Below are positions 38,027 through 47,330 of a stretch of DNA of 64,000 bases, piece after piece. The DNA lies in contig NZ_LT615367.1 of NCBI RefSeq assembly GCF_900095885.1, positions 868,001 to 932,000 of the forward strand, read 5' to 3'. The stretch is from Dickeya aquatica. Its GTDB lineage: Bacteria > Pseudomonadota > Gammaproteobacteria > Enterobacterales > Enterobacteriaceae. Under the pieces are notes generated by a model that had not been told where the DNA came from, did not search any database, and saw nothing but the letters and a program-made list of their open reading frames with translations. Within the stretch, counting starts at the first letter, position 1. Each line of letters begins with the position of its first letter. A program made the position numbers and the translations under genes.

Positions 38027-39766
38027 TCAGGGCTGTGTCTCTGCCGGGGTTTCCGTCAGCGTAATGGCATCATACATGACCATGCCACCTTGCAGATCCA
38101 GTGACAGCGTGTTGCTGCCTTCACGTAATGCACCTGCGGGTAGCGGAATATGCGCCTCATGGTAGCGGCCACTTTGCATTGCGCCACGGTAGATAGCTTT
38201 ATCATTGTCATACCTGAGCGTGGTCAGCGACCGATCATTGAGTTTGACCGCCAGTTGTGGCGTGCTGACCGGCGTGGTCATGCCGCTGTTACTGGCTCCG
38301 GCCAGAGCGATGTGCAAGGTGTAGGCTTTTTGCGGCTGGTGGGCTGTAAACAAGATGCGCCAGCTACCCGGCCGGGTCTGGGCGTAGTACCAGTCATTGC
38401 GCTCACGGCTTTTACCGATTTCATAACTCAGGTTGGCAGGCACCTCGGTTTGCCAGTGATACTGGCGTAGCCTGTCGCCGAAGCGGAACTCACCGGCTTT
38501 TCTGTCTGCCTGGCCGATGGCCCACACCAGCGGTTCGTCAGGGCGGGTTGCGATGGGGTCAAGGGTGACGCGCCCGGCATCAATATGCACCGCTTGTTGT
38601 GCCAATAATCCTACCTCGGTGCCGCCGTCGGCATAAACGGATAAACGATATTCGCCAGCCGGGACATCGTGCAGTGTGAACTGGCCATCGCGGTTGGTGC
38701 GCGTGTGATACAAATAACCGAGGGTCTGTATATCGGCATCTTCACTGCTGCTGTTTAGCGTCACCAGGGCATGCGGCGCTCGGGTTTGCACTTTCCCGCT
38801 AACGGTCGCGCGGTGTTGTGGGTAGCGTGTGTCATCCATCCATTTGTAGGGCCAGTTGGCTCGCTCGTGTTCGGCGCGGCGGCGGGCATCGGCCAGCAAT
38901 TCACGATCGCTGCCCTGGTTGATATACAGCAGCCACGGGCCGTAGAGTTTTTCAAAGCCGGGTTGGGCCACCATATCTGGAGTGCCGAAGTGTGAGCCGG
39001 TGAGATAATTGAGGATAATCGCATCCTGATGAACCAGCAGTTCTTGTTTGAGAGCATCGCCGGAATAGTATTCGTGGCTCGCGGGCACCAGCCAGGCACC
39101 ATAGCCGTTGCCCAACCCCCAATAGCGGGTTGCTCGCTGATAACCGGCAAAATCGTATTTGCTGTAGATGTTGCCATCGGGCAATTGCCAGGTTTCATCT
39201 TGCACTTTCGGTAGTGCTTCGAGTTCGCTGTAAAGCCGCGGTGTATCCTGTCGCACGCCGTTAAACAGTTCATTAAGCCGGCTGGCATCAAAGCGGTAGA
39301 CATTGCGTAATTCGCTGACGGTCACGGGCGTTGAACCCGTGTTGGCGGCCACCACGTAGCTGTAAATACCGCTGACATTACTGCGCATGATGAAGTGATA
39401 TTCCAGCCGCAGCTTGCCGTTCTGGTCATCAATATAGGCCAGATGTACCTGGTCGGGCGTCTGGCTGATAACGCTTACGCGTTCAGGCACGAATTCATTG
39501 ACGCCGCCGGAGTAATAATCGAGGTAGAAACTACGGTTTTTATCCGGGTCACGCGCCGCGCCAGAGAGCCGGGTAATCAGGTTGACCCCCCCTTTCCAGA
39601 CCTCCTGAGCGCTGCCGTCTGCGCCAAGGCGCACTTTCAGCACGCCGTTGTCCAGTGTGCTATTCATGCCATCAAGAGTCAGGTTGACTGCGCTGGAGGC
39701 GGCAAGCGGTATCGCCAGTGCGACTGCCAACAGCGGAGCGTGCCATGTTTTCAACGATCGCTTCAT
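38027..39766 (-). CDS. rhiE: Rhamnogalacturonan lyase RhiE (PL4), secreted
   Basis: Extracellular pectin-degrading enzyme that cleaves rhamnogalacturonan I by beta-elimination. 579 aa from ATG 39766; signal peptide to about AASSA (residue 27). The PL4 order is visible: catalytic beta-sandwich (residues ~28-330; SGIYSYVVAANTGSTPVTV, YSKYDFAGYQRATRYWGLGN), a fibronectin-like domain (ATVSGKVQTRAP...GQFTLHDVPAGEYRLSVYADG) and a C-terminal carbohydrate-binding jelly roll (LVWAIGQADRKAGEF...GSNTLSLDLQGGMVMYDAITL). In Dickeya, RhiE is secreted by the Out type II system. I saw no convincing KdgR or CRP box in the 39767-40130 gap. Confidence 0.92.
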   Translation of the reverse strand: MKRSLKTWHAPLLAVALAIPLAASSAVNLTLDGMNSTLDNGVLKVRLGADGSAQEVWKGGVNLITRLSGAARDPDKNRSFYLDYYSGGVNEFVPERVSVISQTPDQVHLAYIDDQNGKLRLEYHFIMRSNVSGIYSYVVAANTGSTPVTVSELRNVYRFDASRLNELFNGVRQDTPRLYSELEALPKVQDETWQLPDGNIYSKYDFAGYQRATRYWGLGNGYGAWLVPASHEYYSGDALKQELLVHQDAIILNYLTGSHFGTPDMVAQPGFEKLYGPWLLYINQGSDRELLADARRRAEHERANWPYKWMDDTRYPQHRATVSGKVQTRAPHALVTLNSSSEDADIQTLGYLYHTRTNRDGQFTLHDVPAGEYRLSVYADGGTEVGLLAQQAVHIDAGRVTLDPIATRPDEPLVWAIGQADRKAGEFRFGDRLRQYHWQTEVPANLSYEIGKSRERNDWYYAQTRPGSWRILFTAHQPQKAYTLHIALAGASNSGMTTPVSTPQLAVKLNDRSLTTLRYDNDKAIYRGAMQSGRYHEAHIPLPAGALREGSNTLSLDLQGGMVMYDAITLTETPAETQP

Positions 39767-40130
39767 GATGAACCATCCATTGTCATACAGTGATTGCCAT
39801 GCCCGGATAATGGCGAGGGAGGCATGGCGTGTTATGGCCGGGTAAATGCGCCGTGTCGGCCACAGCCTGGCATGGGCATCGGCATCCTGCCTTTGTCGCA
39901 TGGTCATGGTCGCAGTGGGTATGGCATTCATACGAAGAATGGCGCGATCGGGATCTTGTTTATGGCGTATGCCGCGGGATGAGCCAGCGAGTGTCGCTGA
40001 GCGAATTCCGCGACGTTAATGTGCTAATTGTTTAAAAATCAATGCAATATATCTATGCATAATTGAATGGCACCGACAGGTGGTTTTTCGCTATGATGCA
40101 GCTCTCTTAAACCTGTACCTGATAGGCGCT

Positions 40131-40661
40131 ATGGAACGTTTTCTGGAAAATACGATGTACGCTGCACGGTGGCTGCTGGCTCCGGTTTATCTGGGGCTAT
40201 CGCTGGGCTTAATGGCGCTGGCCATCAAGTTCTTTGAAGAGATTTGGCTGGTGTTGCCAAACATTTTCACTATTGCCGAGTCTGACCTGATTTTGACGTT
40301 GCTGTCACTGGTGGATATGACGCTGGTCGGTGGCTTGCTGGTGATGGTGATGTTTTCCGGTTATGAAAATTTCGTCTCGGCGCTGGATATCGGCGAGGAC
40401 AAGGAAAAGCTGAACTGGCTTGGCAAAATGGATGCCAGCTCGCTGAAAAACAAGGTTGCCGCCTCGATTGTGGCGATTTCGTCCATCCATCTGTTACGGG
40501 TGTTTATGGACGCGAAAAACGTGCCGGATAATAAGCTGATGTGGTATGTCATCATCCATCTGACGTTTGTGTTGTCAGCATTTGTGATGGGATATCTGGA
40601 CTGGTTATCGCGCCACGATCATCACTCGGTCGATCAACATCACGCGCCGGATAAACACTAA
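40131..40661 (+). CDS. yqhA: YqhA-family inner-membrane protein
   Basis: Conserved membrane protein of 176 aa (UPF0114). It has three or four helices ([60 protein letters not shown]) and the family stretch [23 protein letters not shown] split by Asp/Glu residues. Function unknown. I start at the ATG at 40131, which matches E. coli MERFLEN; in-frame codons upstream are unconserved. Confidence 0.92.
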   Translation: MERFLENTMYAARWLLAPVYLGLSLGLMALAIKFFEEIWLVLPNIFTIAESDLILTLLSLVDMTLVGGLLVMVMFSGYENFVSALDIGEDKEKLNWLGKMDASSLKNKVAASIVAISSIHLLRVFMDAKNVPDNKLMWYVIIHLTFVLSAFVMGYLDWLSRHDHHSVDQHHAPDKH

Positions 40662-40725
40662 CGACCTTTACCGGTGTCCCGCGGCCTTTCTGATGCGCCG
40701 CTGGTGTGCACCGTGTGAACATCCG

Positions 40726-40757
40726 CAACACGCCCCGGCACTGTCCGGGGCGTGTTG
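40726..40757. terminator. Hairpin between convergent yqhA and the BisC-like gene
   Basis: A 13-bp perfect stem CAACACGCCCCGG/CCGGGGCGTGTTG with a 6-nt loop, placed between two convergent stops; no U-tract. Confidence 0.55.
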
Positions 40758-40766
40758 TCATCTGGC

Positions 40767-43028
40767 TCAGGCGGCAATCACGTCCACCAGGCAACTCATG
40801 GCATTCGGGCCTTGGGTCAGCGATGAGGTGGCGATGTCGAGCGTGAGCACATTGGCATTGCCAGACTGTTCTACCGCCTGCCACTGCGCCTGACCAAAGC
40901 CGGGATCAAACCAGGCTCCGGTTGCCATGATAACCACTCCCGGCGTCACGCCATCGGTCACATTGACTCCGGCGTAGATGCGCCCGCGTTCGTTGCGTAC
41001 TTCTACGCGATCGCCGTGGCGAATGCCGCGTACAGTAGCATCCTGCGGGTGCATGTACAGCGTTTCGTGTCCGGCGGTTTTGTTGGCGGCTACTTGCGGT
41101 GTGCTGCCAAGCTGGCTGTGCAGCCGGTCAGTTGGCTGGATGGAGATAAAGTGCAGTGGCCACTGTTGGCTTGCCTGCGCGCCCAGCCACTCGGCTGGCG
41201 GCTGCCATTGCGGATGCGGCGCGAAATCAGGGTAGCGGTAATCGGCAATGGTACGGCTAAAGAGCTCAATTTTGCCGCTGGGCGTGTTGAGCGCATGGCG
41301 CTGCGGGTCACGGCGGAAGGCATCGAAAAACACGAACGGCTGCTCATCCATCGGAACATCCACGAATCCTTGCTGCCAGAAACCGTCGAAATCAGGCCAG
41401 CGTTCACCGGTGCTGCCCTGTCGTTCCCGACAGGCGAGATACATTGATTCCAGCCACTGTCGCTCGCTGCGGCCGCCGTGCGTGAAGGCGTCGCCGTAAC
41501 CGAGGCGTTGGGCCAGCTCGCTGAAGATATCGTAGTCATTGCGGGCCTGATGCTGTGGCGCAATCGCCTGATGCATGGCAAACACGAAGCGGTCACGCGA
41601 GGAGCCACCGATATCATTACGCTCAAGGGTGGTGGTGGCGGGCAGTACGATATCGGCCATCTGCGCCGCCGCCGTCCAGACGATATCCTGCACAATCACT
41701 GTATCTGGCCGCTGCCAGCCCGCAACCAAACGGTTAAGTTGCTGGTGATGGTGGAACGGGTTACCACCCGCCCAGTGAATGAGATGGATATCGGGGTAAG
41801 TGCGTTGTTCGCCGCAAAAGGTGTATGCCTCACCGGGATGCAGCAGCATATCGGCGATACGTGCCACCGGAATTGACTGACCGGGGTTCGGCACAGATGG
41901 GGAGGCGGGCGCGGGCGAGGTGATGCGCTCGTTGCCGACGCTGTTCATCGAGCCGTGCCCAAAGGAGAAGCCGCCGCCCGGCAGCCCGACCTGCCCCAGC
42001 ATGGCAGACAGTGCGATCATCATCCAGTAGGGTTGCTCGCCACGATGGGCACGCTGCACGGAATAAGAGCAGGTGATAAAGCTACGTATGCCAATCAACT
42101 GCTGCGCCAGCTTTTCGATACGCTGCGCCGGAATGCCGGTAATGGCGCTGGCCCACGCCGGGGTTTTGGCGATGCCGTCGCTGTGGCCGTTGAGGTAGTC
42201 GCGCAGTTGTGGATACCCGACGCAGTGGCTGTCGAGAAAATCACGGTCTTCTGCCTGACGGCGCTGAATCTCGTAGCCCAGCGCCAGCATCAGCGCCACA
42301 TCGGTATTAGGGCGTATCGGGATCCACTCGGCGTTGACAAAGGCCGGGCAGTCGTCGCGCATCGGGCTGATGTTGATAACCGGAATGCCGCGTGCCACCA
42401 GCGTTTCCAGCGCTGGTTTGAGCGTGTGGTGGCCAGCCCCGCCGGAGGCCACCTGTGCATTTTTTAGCGCCAGCCCGCCGAAGGCGATAAACAGCTCGCA
42501 GTGCTCCGCTACGCTGCGCCACTCGGTCACTTTGCCGGTCAGCGGGTGGAAGGTGCCAATCACATAGGGCAAGAAAAACTGCGCCGCTCCCCAGCTATAA
42601 TTGCCGGTTTGATCGACCGCGCCACCGCCGGAAAAATAAAAGCGCCGCACCTGCGAGCGCGCGTGATGAAAACGCCCGGCGGATGACCAGCCGTATGATC
42701 CGGCGAACAGGCCGTCCGCGCCGTAACGGTCGCGTACCCGGCGATTTTCTTCTGCCACCAGATCCAGCGCCTGATCCCAGTCCACCTCGACAAACGGCTC
42801 TTTGCCGCGCAGCGTGCGGTCACTGTGTTCGCGTTTCGCCAGCCATGAGCGGCGCACCATCGGTTTGCGAATACGTTTGTCGCTATACACCAGCGGTACG
42901 ATGGAATCGAGCATTGGCGATGGGTCGGGATCGCCTGCAAACGGTTCGCAGCCAATGAGCCTGCCGTCTTCGACGACAGCGGTGAATGCGCCCCAGTGGG
43001 CAAGGTGTGGGTAACGCTTGATGGTCAT
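40767..43028 (-). CDS. Cytoplasmic molybdoenzyme of the BisC/DMSO reductase family
   Basis: Molybdopterin-guanine-dinucleotide oxidoreductase of 753 aa. It follows biotin sulfoxide reductase BisC in order: HWGAFTAVVEDGRLI, VDWDQALDLVAEE, FAGSYGWSSAGRFHHA, then the Mo-ligand serine region GNYSWGAAQFFLPYVIG, the cofactor segments HWAGGNPFHHHQQLNRL and MADIVLPATTTLERND, and a C-terminal barrel (GIRHGDRVEVRNERGRI). There is no Tat signal and no N-terminal 4Fe-4S motif, as in BisC, so it should be cytoplasmic. Candidate substrates are biotin or methionine sulfoxide; E. coli BisC itself seems more distant in places, so I give no symbol. Confidence 0.85.
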   Translation of the reverse strand: MTIKRYPHLAHWGAFTAVVEDGRLIGCEPFAGDPDPSPMLDSIVPLVYSDKRIRKPMVRRSWLAKREHSDRTLRGKEPFVEVDWDQALDLVAEENRRVRDRYGADGLFAGSYGWSSAGRFHHARSQVRRFYFSGGGAVDQTGNYSWGAAQFFLPYVIGTFHPLTGKVTEWRSVAEHCELFIAFGGLALKNAQVASGGAGHHTLKPALETLVARGIPVINISPMRDDCPAFVNAEWIPIRPNTDVALMLALGYEIQRRQAEDRDFLDSHCVGYPQLRDYLNGHSDGIAKTPAWASAITGIPAQRIEKLAQQLIGIRSFITCSYSVQRAHRGEQPYWMMIALSAMLGQVGLPGGGFSFGHGSMNSVGNERITSPAPASPSVPNPGQSIPVARIADMLLHPGEAYTFCGEQRTYPDIHLIHWAGGNPFHHHQQLNRLVAGWQRPDTVIVQDIVWTAAAQMADIVLPATTTLERNDIGGSSRDRFVFAMHQAIAPQHQARNDYDIFSELAQRLGYGDAFTHGGRSERQWLESMYLACRERQGSTGERWPDFDGFWQQGFVDVPMDEQPFVFFDAFRRDPQRHALNTPSGKIELFSRTIADYRYPDFAPHPQWQPPAEWLGAQASQQWPLHFISIQPTDRLHSQLGSTPQVAANKTAGHETLYMHPQDATVRGIRHGDRVEVRNERGRIYAGVNVTDGVTPGVVIMATGAWFDPGFGQAQWQAVEQSGNANVLTLDIATSSLTQGPNAMSCLVDVIAA

Positions 43029-43318
43029 AGCATCCTCGGTGTGCGCTCTATTTTCGGGCAGGTGATAGCGCGGTGTATTTAAATAGCCTGCGAGTTATTC
43101 CCATGATACAAGTCGTCGTAAGCCTCGGCCAGCAAGGACTTATGCCAATCAGGTATGTGATATAGCCAGAGACAGACGCCACCTGCAAACGCCTTGACAG
43201 CGATTCTTTGCCTCGCATAGGGTGAGAAAGACAGGAGCGCCATGCTCGCTGTCGGGGACGCTACTTGACACACAGCCTGACGAATTGATTAACCAGAACG
43301 ATAAGCAAGGTGTTGCAC

Positions 43319-44140
43319 ATGAGTCTGACCACGTATTTAGGTAAACAGGTGCTGGGGGTGCTGGCCTGTTATCAGCAAGGCGAAGTCGTTATTCATATCT
43401 GTGGCGTTTATCCGCGTGCGGATAACAGCCTGCGGGTGTTTTTCCCCAAGGGGCATTCACTGAAGGTGGGGGAGTTCGCTACCGTTCATCTCGATAACCG
43501 CACCGGGGTGGATGAATTTGATGCCAATATTTCGGTATACCGTGCTTCTTACAAGGGCCGGGTGGTCAGTGTGGATGAAGACTGGGTGATTCTGGCCGCG
43601 CGCGAATGCCAGCTCTTGCATGGTTTTGCGCCGGTGGTGGATATCCGTGAGCCGGGCTACCAGTTTGCGCCGGATAACCGGCCTGAGCAGTTAATTCCCT
43701 TTACGTCGATGACGGCTTTGCCCGATACCGAACGGAAAGACTTCACCAACAAGGTGGGGGTGTTGGTCACGATGGCACAAGAGCAACCGCACACCACGGT
43801 GCTGGCGTTTTTGTCCTCGGTAGACGATGACATTTTCCTGATAACCTTTCCCGAAACCTTCAAATCCAAACTGCTTAAACGCAATCCGCACTGCTTTTTC
43901 GCTATGGACGAGCGCTCGCACTACACTTTTGAGCGCTCGATTGAATGGAATTACACCCTGATTGAGGGCGATGCCTATCTGATAGACCCAGCCACCCAGC
44001 TGTTTGAAGAGGTGCGCCATGCGTTCATCAACAAGAACCCGTGGGAAATGGCCTTCTTTTTGCGCCCGAATCTGGAGATGTATCACATCAAGAGTCGGCA
44101 ACTGGTGTGCCCCGGCTCTCGCCAGTCTATTGAGGCATGA
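43319..44140 (+). CDS. Unassigned protein with a split-barrel-like C-terminal domain
   Basis: 273-aa soluble protein whose name I do not recognise. The N-terminal ~110 residues look like a small beta-barrel (VVIHICGVYPRADNSLRVFF, KVGEFATVHLDN, YKGRVVSVDEDWVILAA). The second half (GVLVTMAQEQPHTTVLAFLS, DIFLITFPETFKSKLLKRNP, CFFAMDERSHYTFERSIEWN, WEMAFFLRPNLEMYHIKSRQ) has the pattern of FMN-binding split barrels related to pyridoxamine-phosphate oxidase. ATG 43319 has RBS AAGG 8 nt upstream. It is convergent with the SDR gene and shares a terminator. Function unknown. Confidence 0.75.
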   Translation: MSLTTYLGKQVLGVLACYQQGEVVIHICGVYPRADNSLRVFFPKGHSLKVGEFATVHLDNRTGVDEFDANISVYRASYKGRVVSVDEDWVILAARECQLLHGFAPVVDIREPGYQFAPDNRPEQLIPFTSMTALPDTERKDFTNKVGVLVTMAQEQPHTTVLAFLSSVDDDIFLITFPETFKSKLLKRNPHCFFAMDERSHYTFERSIEWNYTLIEGDAYLIDPATQLFEEVRHAFINKNPWEMAFFLRPNLEMYHIKSRQLVCPGSRQSIEA

Positions 44141-44179
44141 GTCGGGCTACAGCGAAGGCGGGTTTGCACTTGCAGAAAA

Positions 44180-44211
44180 TAAAAACGCGCGGTCTGGCCG
44201 CGCGTTTTTTT
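44180..44211. terminator. Bidirectional intrinsic terminator
   Basis: ACGCGCGG/CCGCGCGT with loop TCTGG, flanked by AAAAA and TTTTTTT, between the convergent genes ending at 44140 and 44249. Confidence 0.88.
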
Positions 44212-44248
44212 ACAACAGCGTATCAAGGTGATGACGAGTGCGTGCCGC

Positions 44249-45358
44249 TTATTTAAAATCCACTGTCATCAGCTCAGGCACGCTGAACTGGCGCGTCGTT
44301 TCCACGCATTTACCCACATATTCTGTAAAACGCGGTGGCGTTTTCATACCCAGTTGCAGCAATTTGCGGTTACTGAATTTGACGTTGAGCTGGGCGAATG
44401 AACCGTAAAGGCGCATTGCGCGCAGCATCAGGCGTTCATTGCAGGGCCCGTACAGCTCGCTAAAGCTGCTGCGAAGTTTGATGAGATCGCTATAGCTGAC
44501 CTGGCGATACGCCTCACCCATCGGCGGGCGCGAAGCCGCGCGCGCCATCGCCTGATCCACCTCGTTGAAACTGACGCTGGAGGTTTCCCCTGCCGAAATA
44601 TGGTAGATGTCGTCGATGGCCTGCGGGTTATTGAGCAGCAATAAAATGGCTTCGGCACAGAAATCCACCGGGATCACATCAATCTTGTCATCCAGCGAAC
44701 ACATGAACCGCTGAAGCTTCATCGCCATTTCGAACACCCAGTAAATACTGCTCGAGGGTTTGCAACCCAGATGGGAGTGGCCGACAATAATCGACGGGCG
44801 CACAATCAGCAGCGGCATGGCCGGGCAGTGCTGGCGGATCAGATTTTCAATGGTGGCTTTGGAGAGCGTGTACTCAACGATGTGCGACTTTTCCGTATCC
44901 AGTAGCTGAGACTCCTCAACCACTTCATCTTGTTCCGGCACACAAGACATCGCGGTGCCTATCTGAATAAACTTCTCCAGCGACGCAACCTGACTCATGC
45001 GGCGGGCAAAGGCCAGCGTTCCTTCGACGTTCACTTTCCAGATAAGCGGATTATTACCGAATGACGCAACGGCGGCGCTGTTGATAACATGCGTGACATT
45101 ATCCAGTGCCGGATGCTGTAAAAAGCCTTCAGGCTCAGCCAGATCGCCGATAATAATATTGTCGGTCGTCAGTTGTGATAACACGGTTTCTGCAATATCA
45201 AATTTACGCAGGTTATGCACAATACGCTGTAAACCTTCTTGCGGATTACTGGCGCGAACCAGTAGCAAAATGCGTTTTATGTGTCTGTCCTGTAGCGCTT
45301 TTTCCATAATTGCGCCACCCAGAAAGCCTGTCGCCCCGGTGATGAGTACTGTTTTCAT
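44249..45358 (-). CDS. Extended SDR, acyl-thioester reductase-like (fatty acyl-CoA reductase fold)
   Basis: 369-aa NAD(P)-dependent extended SDR. Glycine motif VLITGATGFLGGAIMEKAL, NADPH-typical LLLVRASNPQEG, NSAAVASFG and the catalytic Tyr-Lys in HIVEYTLSKATIENL. These, with IVRPSIIVGHSHLGCKPS, are the pattern of the NAD_binding_4 / thioester-reductase (male-sterility) family, which reduces acyl-CoA or carrier-bound acyl groups to aldehydes or alcohols. No carrier or synthetase is adjacent, so the substrate is open. ATG 45358 chosen (RBS AAGGG upstream). Convergent with the split-barrel-like gene. Confidence 0.8.
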   Translation of the reverse strand: MKTVLITGATGFLGGAIMEKALQDRHIKRILLLVRASNPQEGLQRIVHNLRKFDIAETVLSQLTTDNIIIGDLAEPEGFLQHPALDNVTHVINSAAVASFGNNPLIWKVNVEGTLAFARRMSQVASLEKFIQIGTAMSCVPEQDEVVEESQLLDTEKSHIVEYTLSKATIENLIRQHCPAMPLLIVRPSIIVGHSHLGCKPSSSIYWVFEMAMKLQRFMCSLDDKIDVIPVDFCAEAILLLLNNPQAIDDIYHISAGETSSVSFNEVDQAMARAASRPPMGEAYRQVSYSDLIKLRSSFSELYGPCNERLMLRAMRLYGSFAQLNVKFSNRKLLQLGMKTPPRFTEYVGKCVETTRQFSVPELMTVDFK

Positions 45359-45572
45359 GACGTTATTGCCCTTGCTTATAGTGGTGCGGCATGGTGGTTG
45401 CCGAAAGGGTAGTGCTGTCTGAAGAGCACTCAGGAACAGCGCGGCCATTCTATTGCAGGGGTTTTTCGCTTTTCAATTTTTCAGGCGGCTTTTCTTATTC
45501 TGTTGTCGTTTTGTTTAGCTTTTTGTGCTCTTTGTGCCGGGGGATCGTCAGCAATTGTGTTGATTGATATAG

Positions 45573-45596
45573 AAAAGCCCGGAAACCGGGCTTTTT
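45573..45596 (-). terminator. Intrinsic terminator downstream of mipA
   Basis: AAAAGCCCGG/CCGGGCTTTT, loop AAA, about 30 bp past the mipA stop; T-rich on both strands. Confidence 0.85.
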
Positions 45597-45624
45597 AGCG
45601 ATCTGACTAACGATATGGCAACGG

Positions 45625-46407
45625 TCAGAAGCTGTAGGTGACGGCCATGATCCCGGTAAACTGATCTGGCTGGAATACGATGGGGCTATCCGCGACCTTG
45701 TCGTTCAGATGGGTATAACTGCCGCTCAGTGTGCTGGCCCATTGTGGCGTAAAGCGATGGCTCCAGAACACGGAAACCGACTGGCCATATAATCCGCCGT
45801 TGGTTTGGTAGGCGCGGTAGCCGGAATTGGCGCTCTGTGAGGCCGTTACGCCATAAAACAGATTATTGTAGCGCGCATCGCCAAACAGCAAGGACGCCTG
45901 CGCACCCAGCGTGTCGGAGTCGTTTTGGAACAGTGTCGCGTTGACAGAGGTTTGATACTGCATCCCCTGGCTGTCGGTTAACGGGGCAATGGCTTTCGCT
46001 TCTACCGATAACTGGTCGGTAAATTCCCAGCCCAGTGTGAGAGCGGTATTCAGCACGCCGTCAATTTTGCCCATGCCGCGTAACTTGTCCGAACCTGGCC
46101 GAAAAGAGGATTTCTTATCAGTACGGCCCGCCGCGTAACCTAAGGTGTGTTCCAGATAAAACTGACCGAATTGCAGGTCGTAGCCAGCACCTTTGGCCGT
46201 ATCAAAGAAGAAAGCCCCCTGACGAGCCTGAATGACCGGCAGCCAGTCCCACTGGCGCTCATTCGAGCCGCTGTAGCGGGGGGCATTGAGTGTGGCCAGA
46301 CCGATAGTCACGCCGTCTTTCTGGTCAGGTCGTGTATCATCTGCCTGACTGACGGGGCTACCAATGACAAACAGTAAGGTCGCTAAGTAGAGCGGAGTAT
46401 GTCGCAT
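45625..46407 (-). CDS. mipA: MipA/OmpV-family outer-membrane protein
   Basis: Outer-membrane beta-barrel of 260 aa. Signal peptide to about SPVSQA (residue 22), then alternating barrel strands (GVTIGLATLNAPRYSGSNER, WLPVIQARQGAFFFDTAKGA, YGQSVSVFWSHRF) and the terminal strand GIMAVTYSF with C-terminal Phe. E. coli MipA is a scaffold between MltA and PBP1B; OmpV relatives are often co-regulated with envelope stress systems. ATG 46407 is best spaced from AGGA. It is divergent from an AdeR-like response regulator, which may control it. Confidence 0.9.
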   Translation of the reverse strand: MRHTPLYLATLLFVIGSPVSQADDTRPDQKDGVTIGLATLNAPRYSGSNERQWDWLPVIQARQGAFFFDTAKGAGYDLQFGQFYLEHTLGYAAGRTDKKSSFRPGSDKLRGMGKIDGVLNTALTLGWEFTDQLSVEAKAIAPLTDSQGMQYQTSVNATLFQNDSDTLGAQASLLFGDARYNNLFYGVTASQSANSGYRAYQTNGGLYGQSVSVFWSHRFTPQWASTLSGSYTHLNDKVADSPIVFQPDQFTGIMAVTYSF

Positions 46408-46634
46408 TATCATCCTGTTTTGACTCCTTGGTTGGGGGGAGGGAAAGGCGTTGCCCTGGCAGGGTTTCTCTGTGCGGGAAAACATGACCGATAAACGGTA
46501 TCGGCAACGGGGGACAACCCCACTGTCTGCCCAACCCTGTTTTCGCGCTAAACCCTTATTTTGTCGCTAATACCGGTTGCCCCGGTCAGTGACGAGAGCA
46601 TTATCAAGAGAATCACCCTATCAAGAGAACCACC

Positions 46635-47330
46635 ATGAATCCGAAACGCATTCTGATAATTGAAGATGACACGGATGCCGCCAGTGTATTGGAAGCCTAC
46701 CTGAAACGCGATAATTTTCAGGTGTTGCTGGCAAGAGATGGCATCAGTGGCCTGGAGATGGCTTTGCGGCTGCACCCGGATTTGGTGTTGCTGGATGTGA
46801 TGTTACCGGGGATGAATGGCACGGAAGTGTTGTCTGCTTTGCGTCGTAAAAATGATATTCCGGTCATCATGCTGACGGCGATGGGCGATGAAGCCGATAA
46901 AATCGGCGCACTGCGCTATGGCGCGGATGACTATGTCACCAAGCCCTACCATCCGGGTGAAGTGGTGGCGCGGGTTCAGGCGGTATTGCGGCGCAGTAGC
47001 GGCGCGATGTCCACTGGCCGGACGCTGAGCTTTGGGGCGCTGGTGGTGGATCAGGATGCGATGATTGCCGCCGTGACCGATGCACAAGGGCAACGCCAGA
47101 CCCTTGATCTGACGCCCACCGAGCTCAGTTTGCTCACCACTTTGCTCGGGGCTCAAACCCGGGCTTTTTCTCGTCAGGAACTGCTCGAGGCAAGTCTGCC
47201 GGATAGCGATGCGCTGGAGCGGGTTGTGGATACCCATATTTACAATTTGCGTAAAAAACTCGAAGCGGTAGGCATTCGAGGCGTGCTGCTGACGGTTCGC
47301 GCAGTCGGTTACAGGTTTCGTCAGCCATGA
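46635..47330 (+). CDS. OmpR-family response regulator (AdeR-like)
   Basis: 231-aa response regulator. Receiver: ILIIEDDTDAASVLEAYLKR, phosphoacceptor in LVLLDVMLPGMNG, VIMLTAMGDEADKIGALRYG, KPYHPGEVVARVQAVLRR. Winged helix: LDLTPTELSLLTTLL and DSDALERVVDTHIYNLRKKL. The DSDALER-V-D motif and overall pattern match AdeR of Acinetobacter, which controls the AdeABC RND pump. Its stop overlaps the kinase start (ATGA), and an MFP-RND pump follows downstream, so it very likely regulates that pump. Confidence 0.92.
   Translation: MNPKRILIIEDDTDAASVLEAYLKRDNFQVLLARDGISGLEMALRLHPDLVLLDVMLPGMNGTEVLSALRRKNDIPVIMLTAMGDEADKIGALRYGADDYVTKPYHPGEVVARVQAVLRRSSGAMSTGRTLSFGALVVDQDAMIAAVTDAQGQRQTLDLTPTELSLLTTLLGAQTRAFSRQELLEASLPDSDALERVVDTHIYNLRKKLEAVGIRGVLLTVRAVGYRFRQP

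Noticed and set aside
39767..40130. KdgR or CRP box upstream of rhiE
   Set aside because: AT-rich stretches near 40020-40070 show no acceptable match to either consensus.
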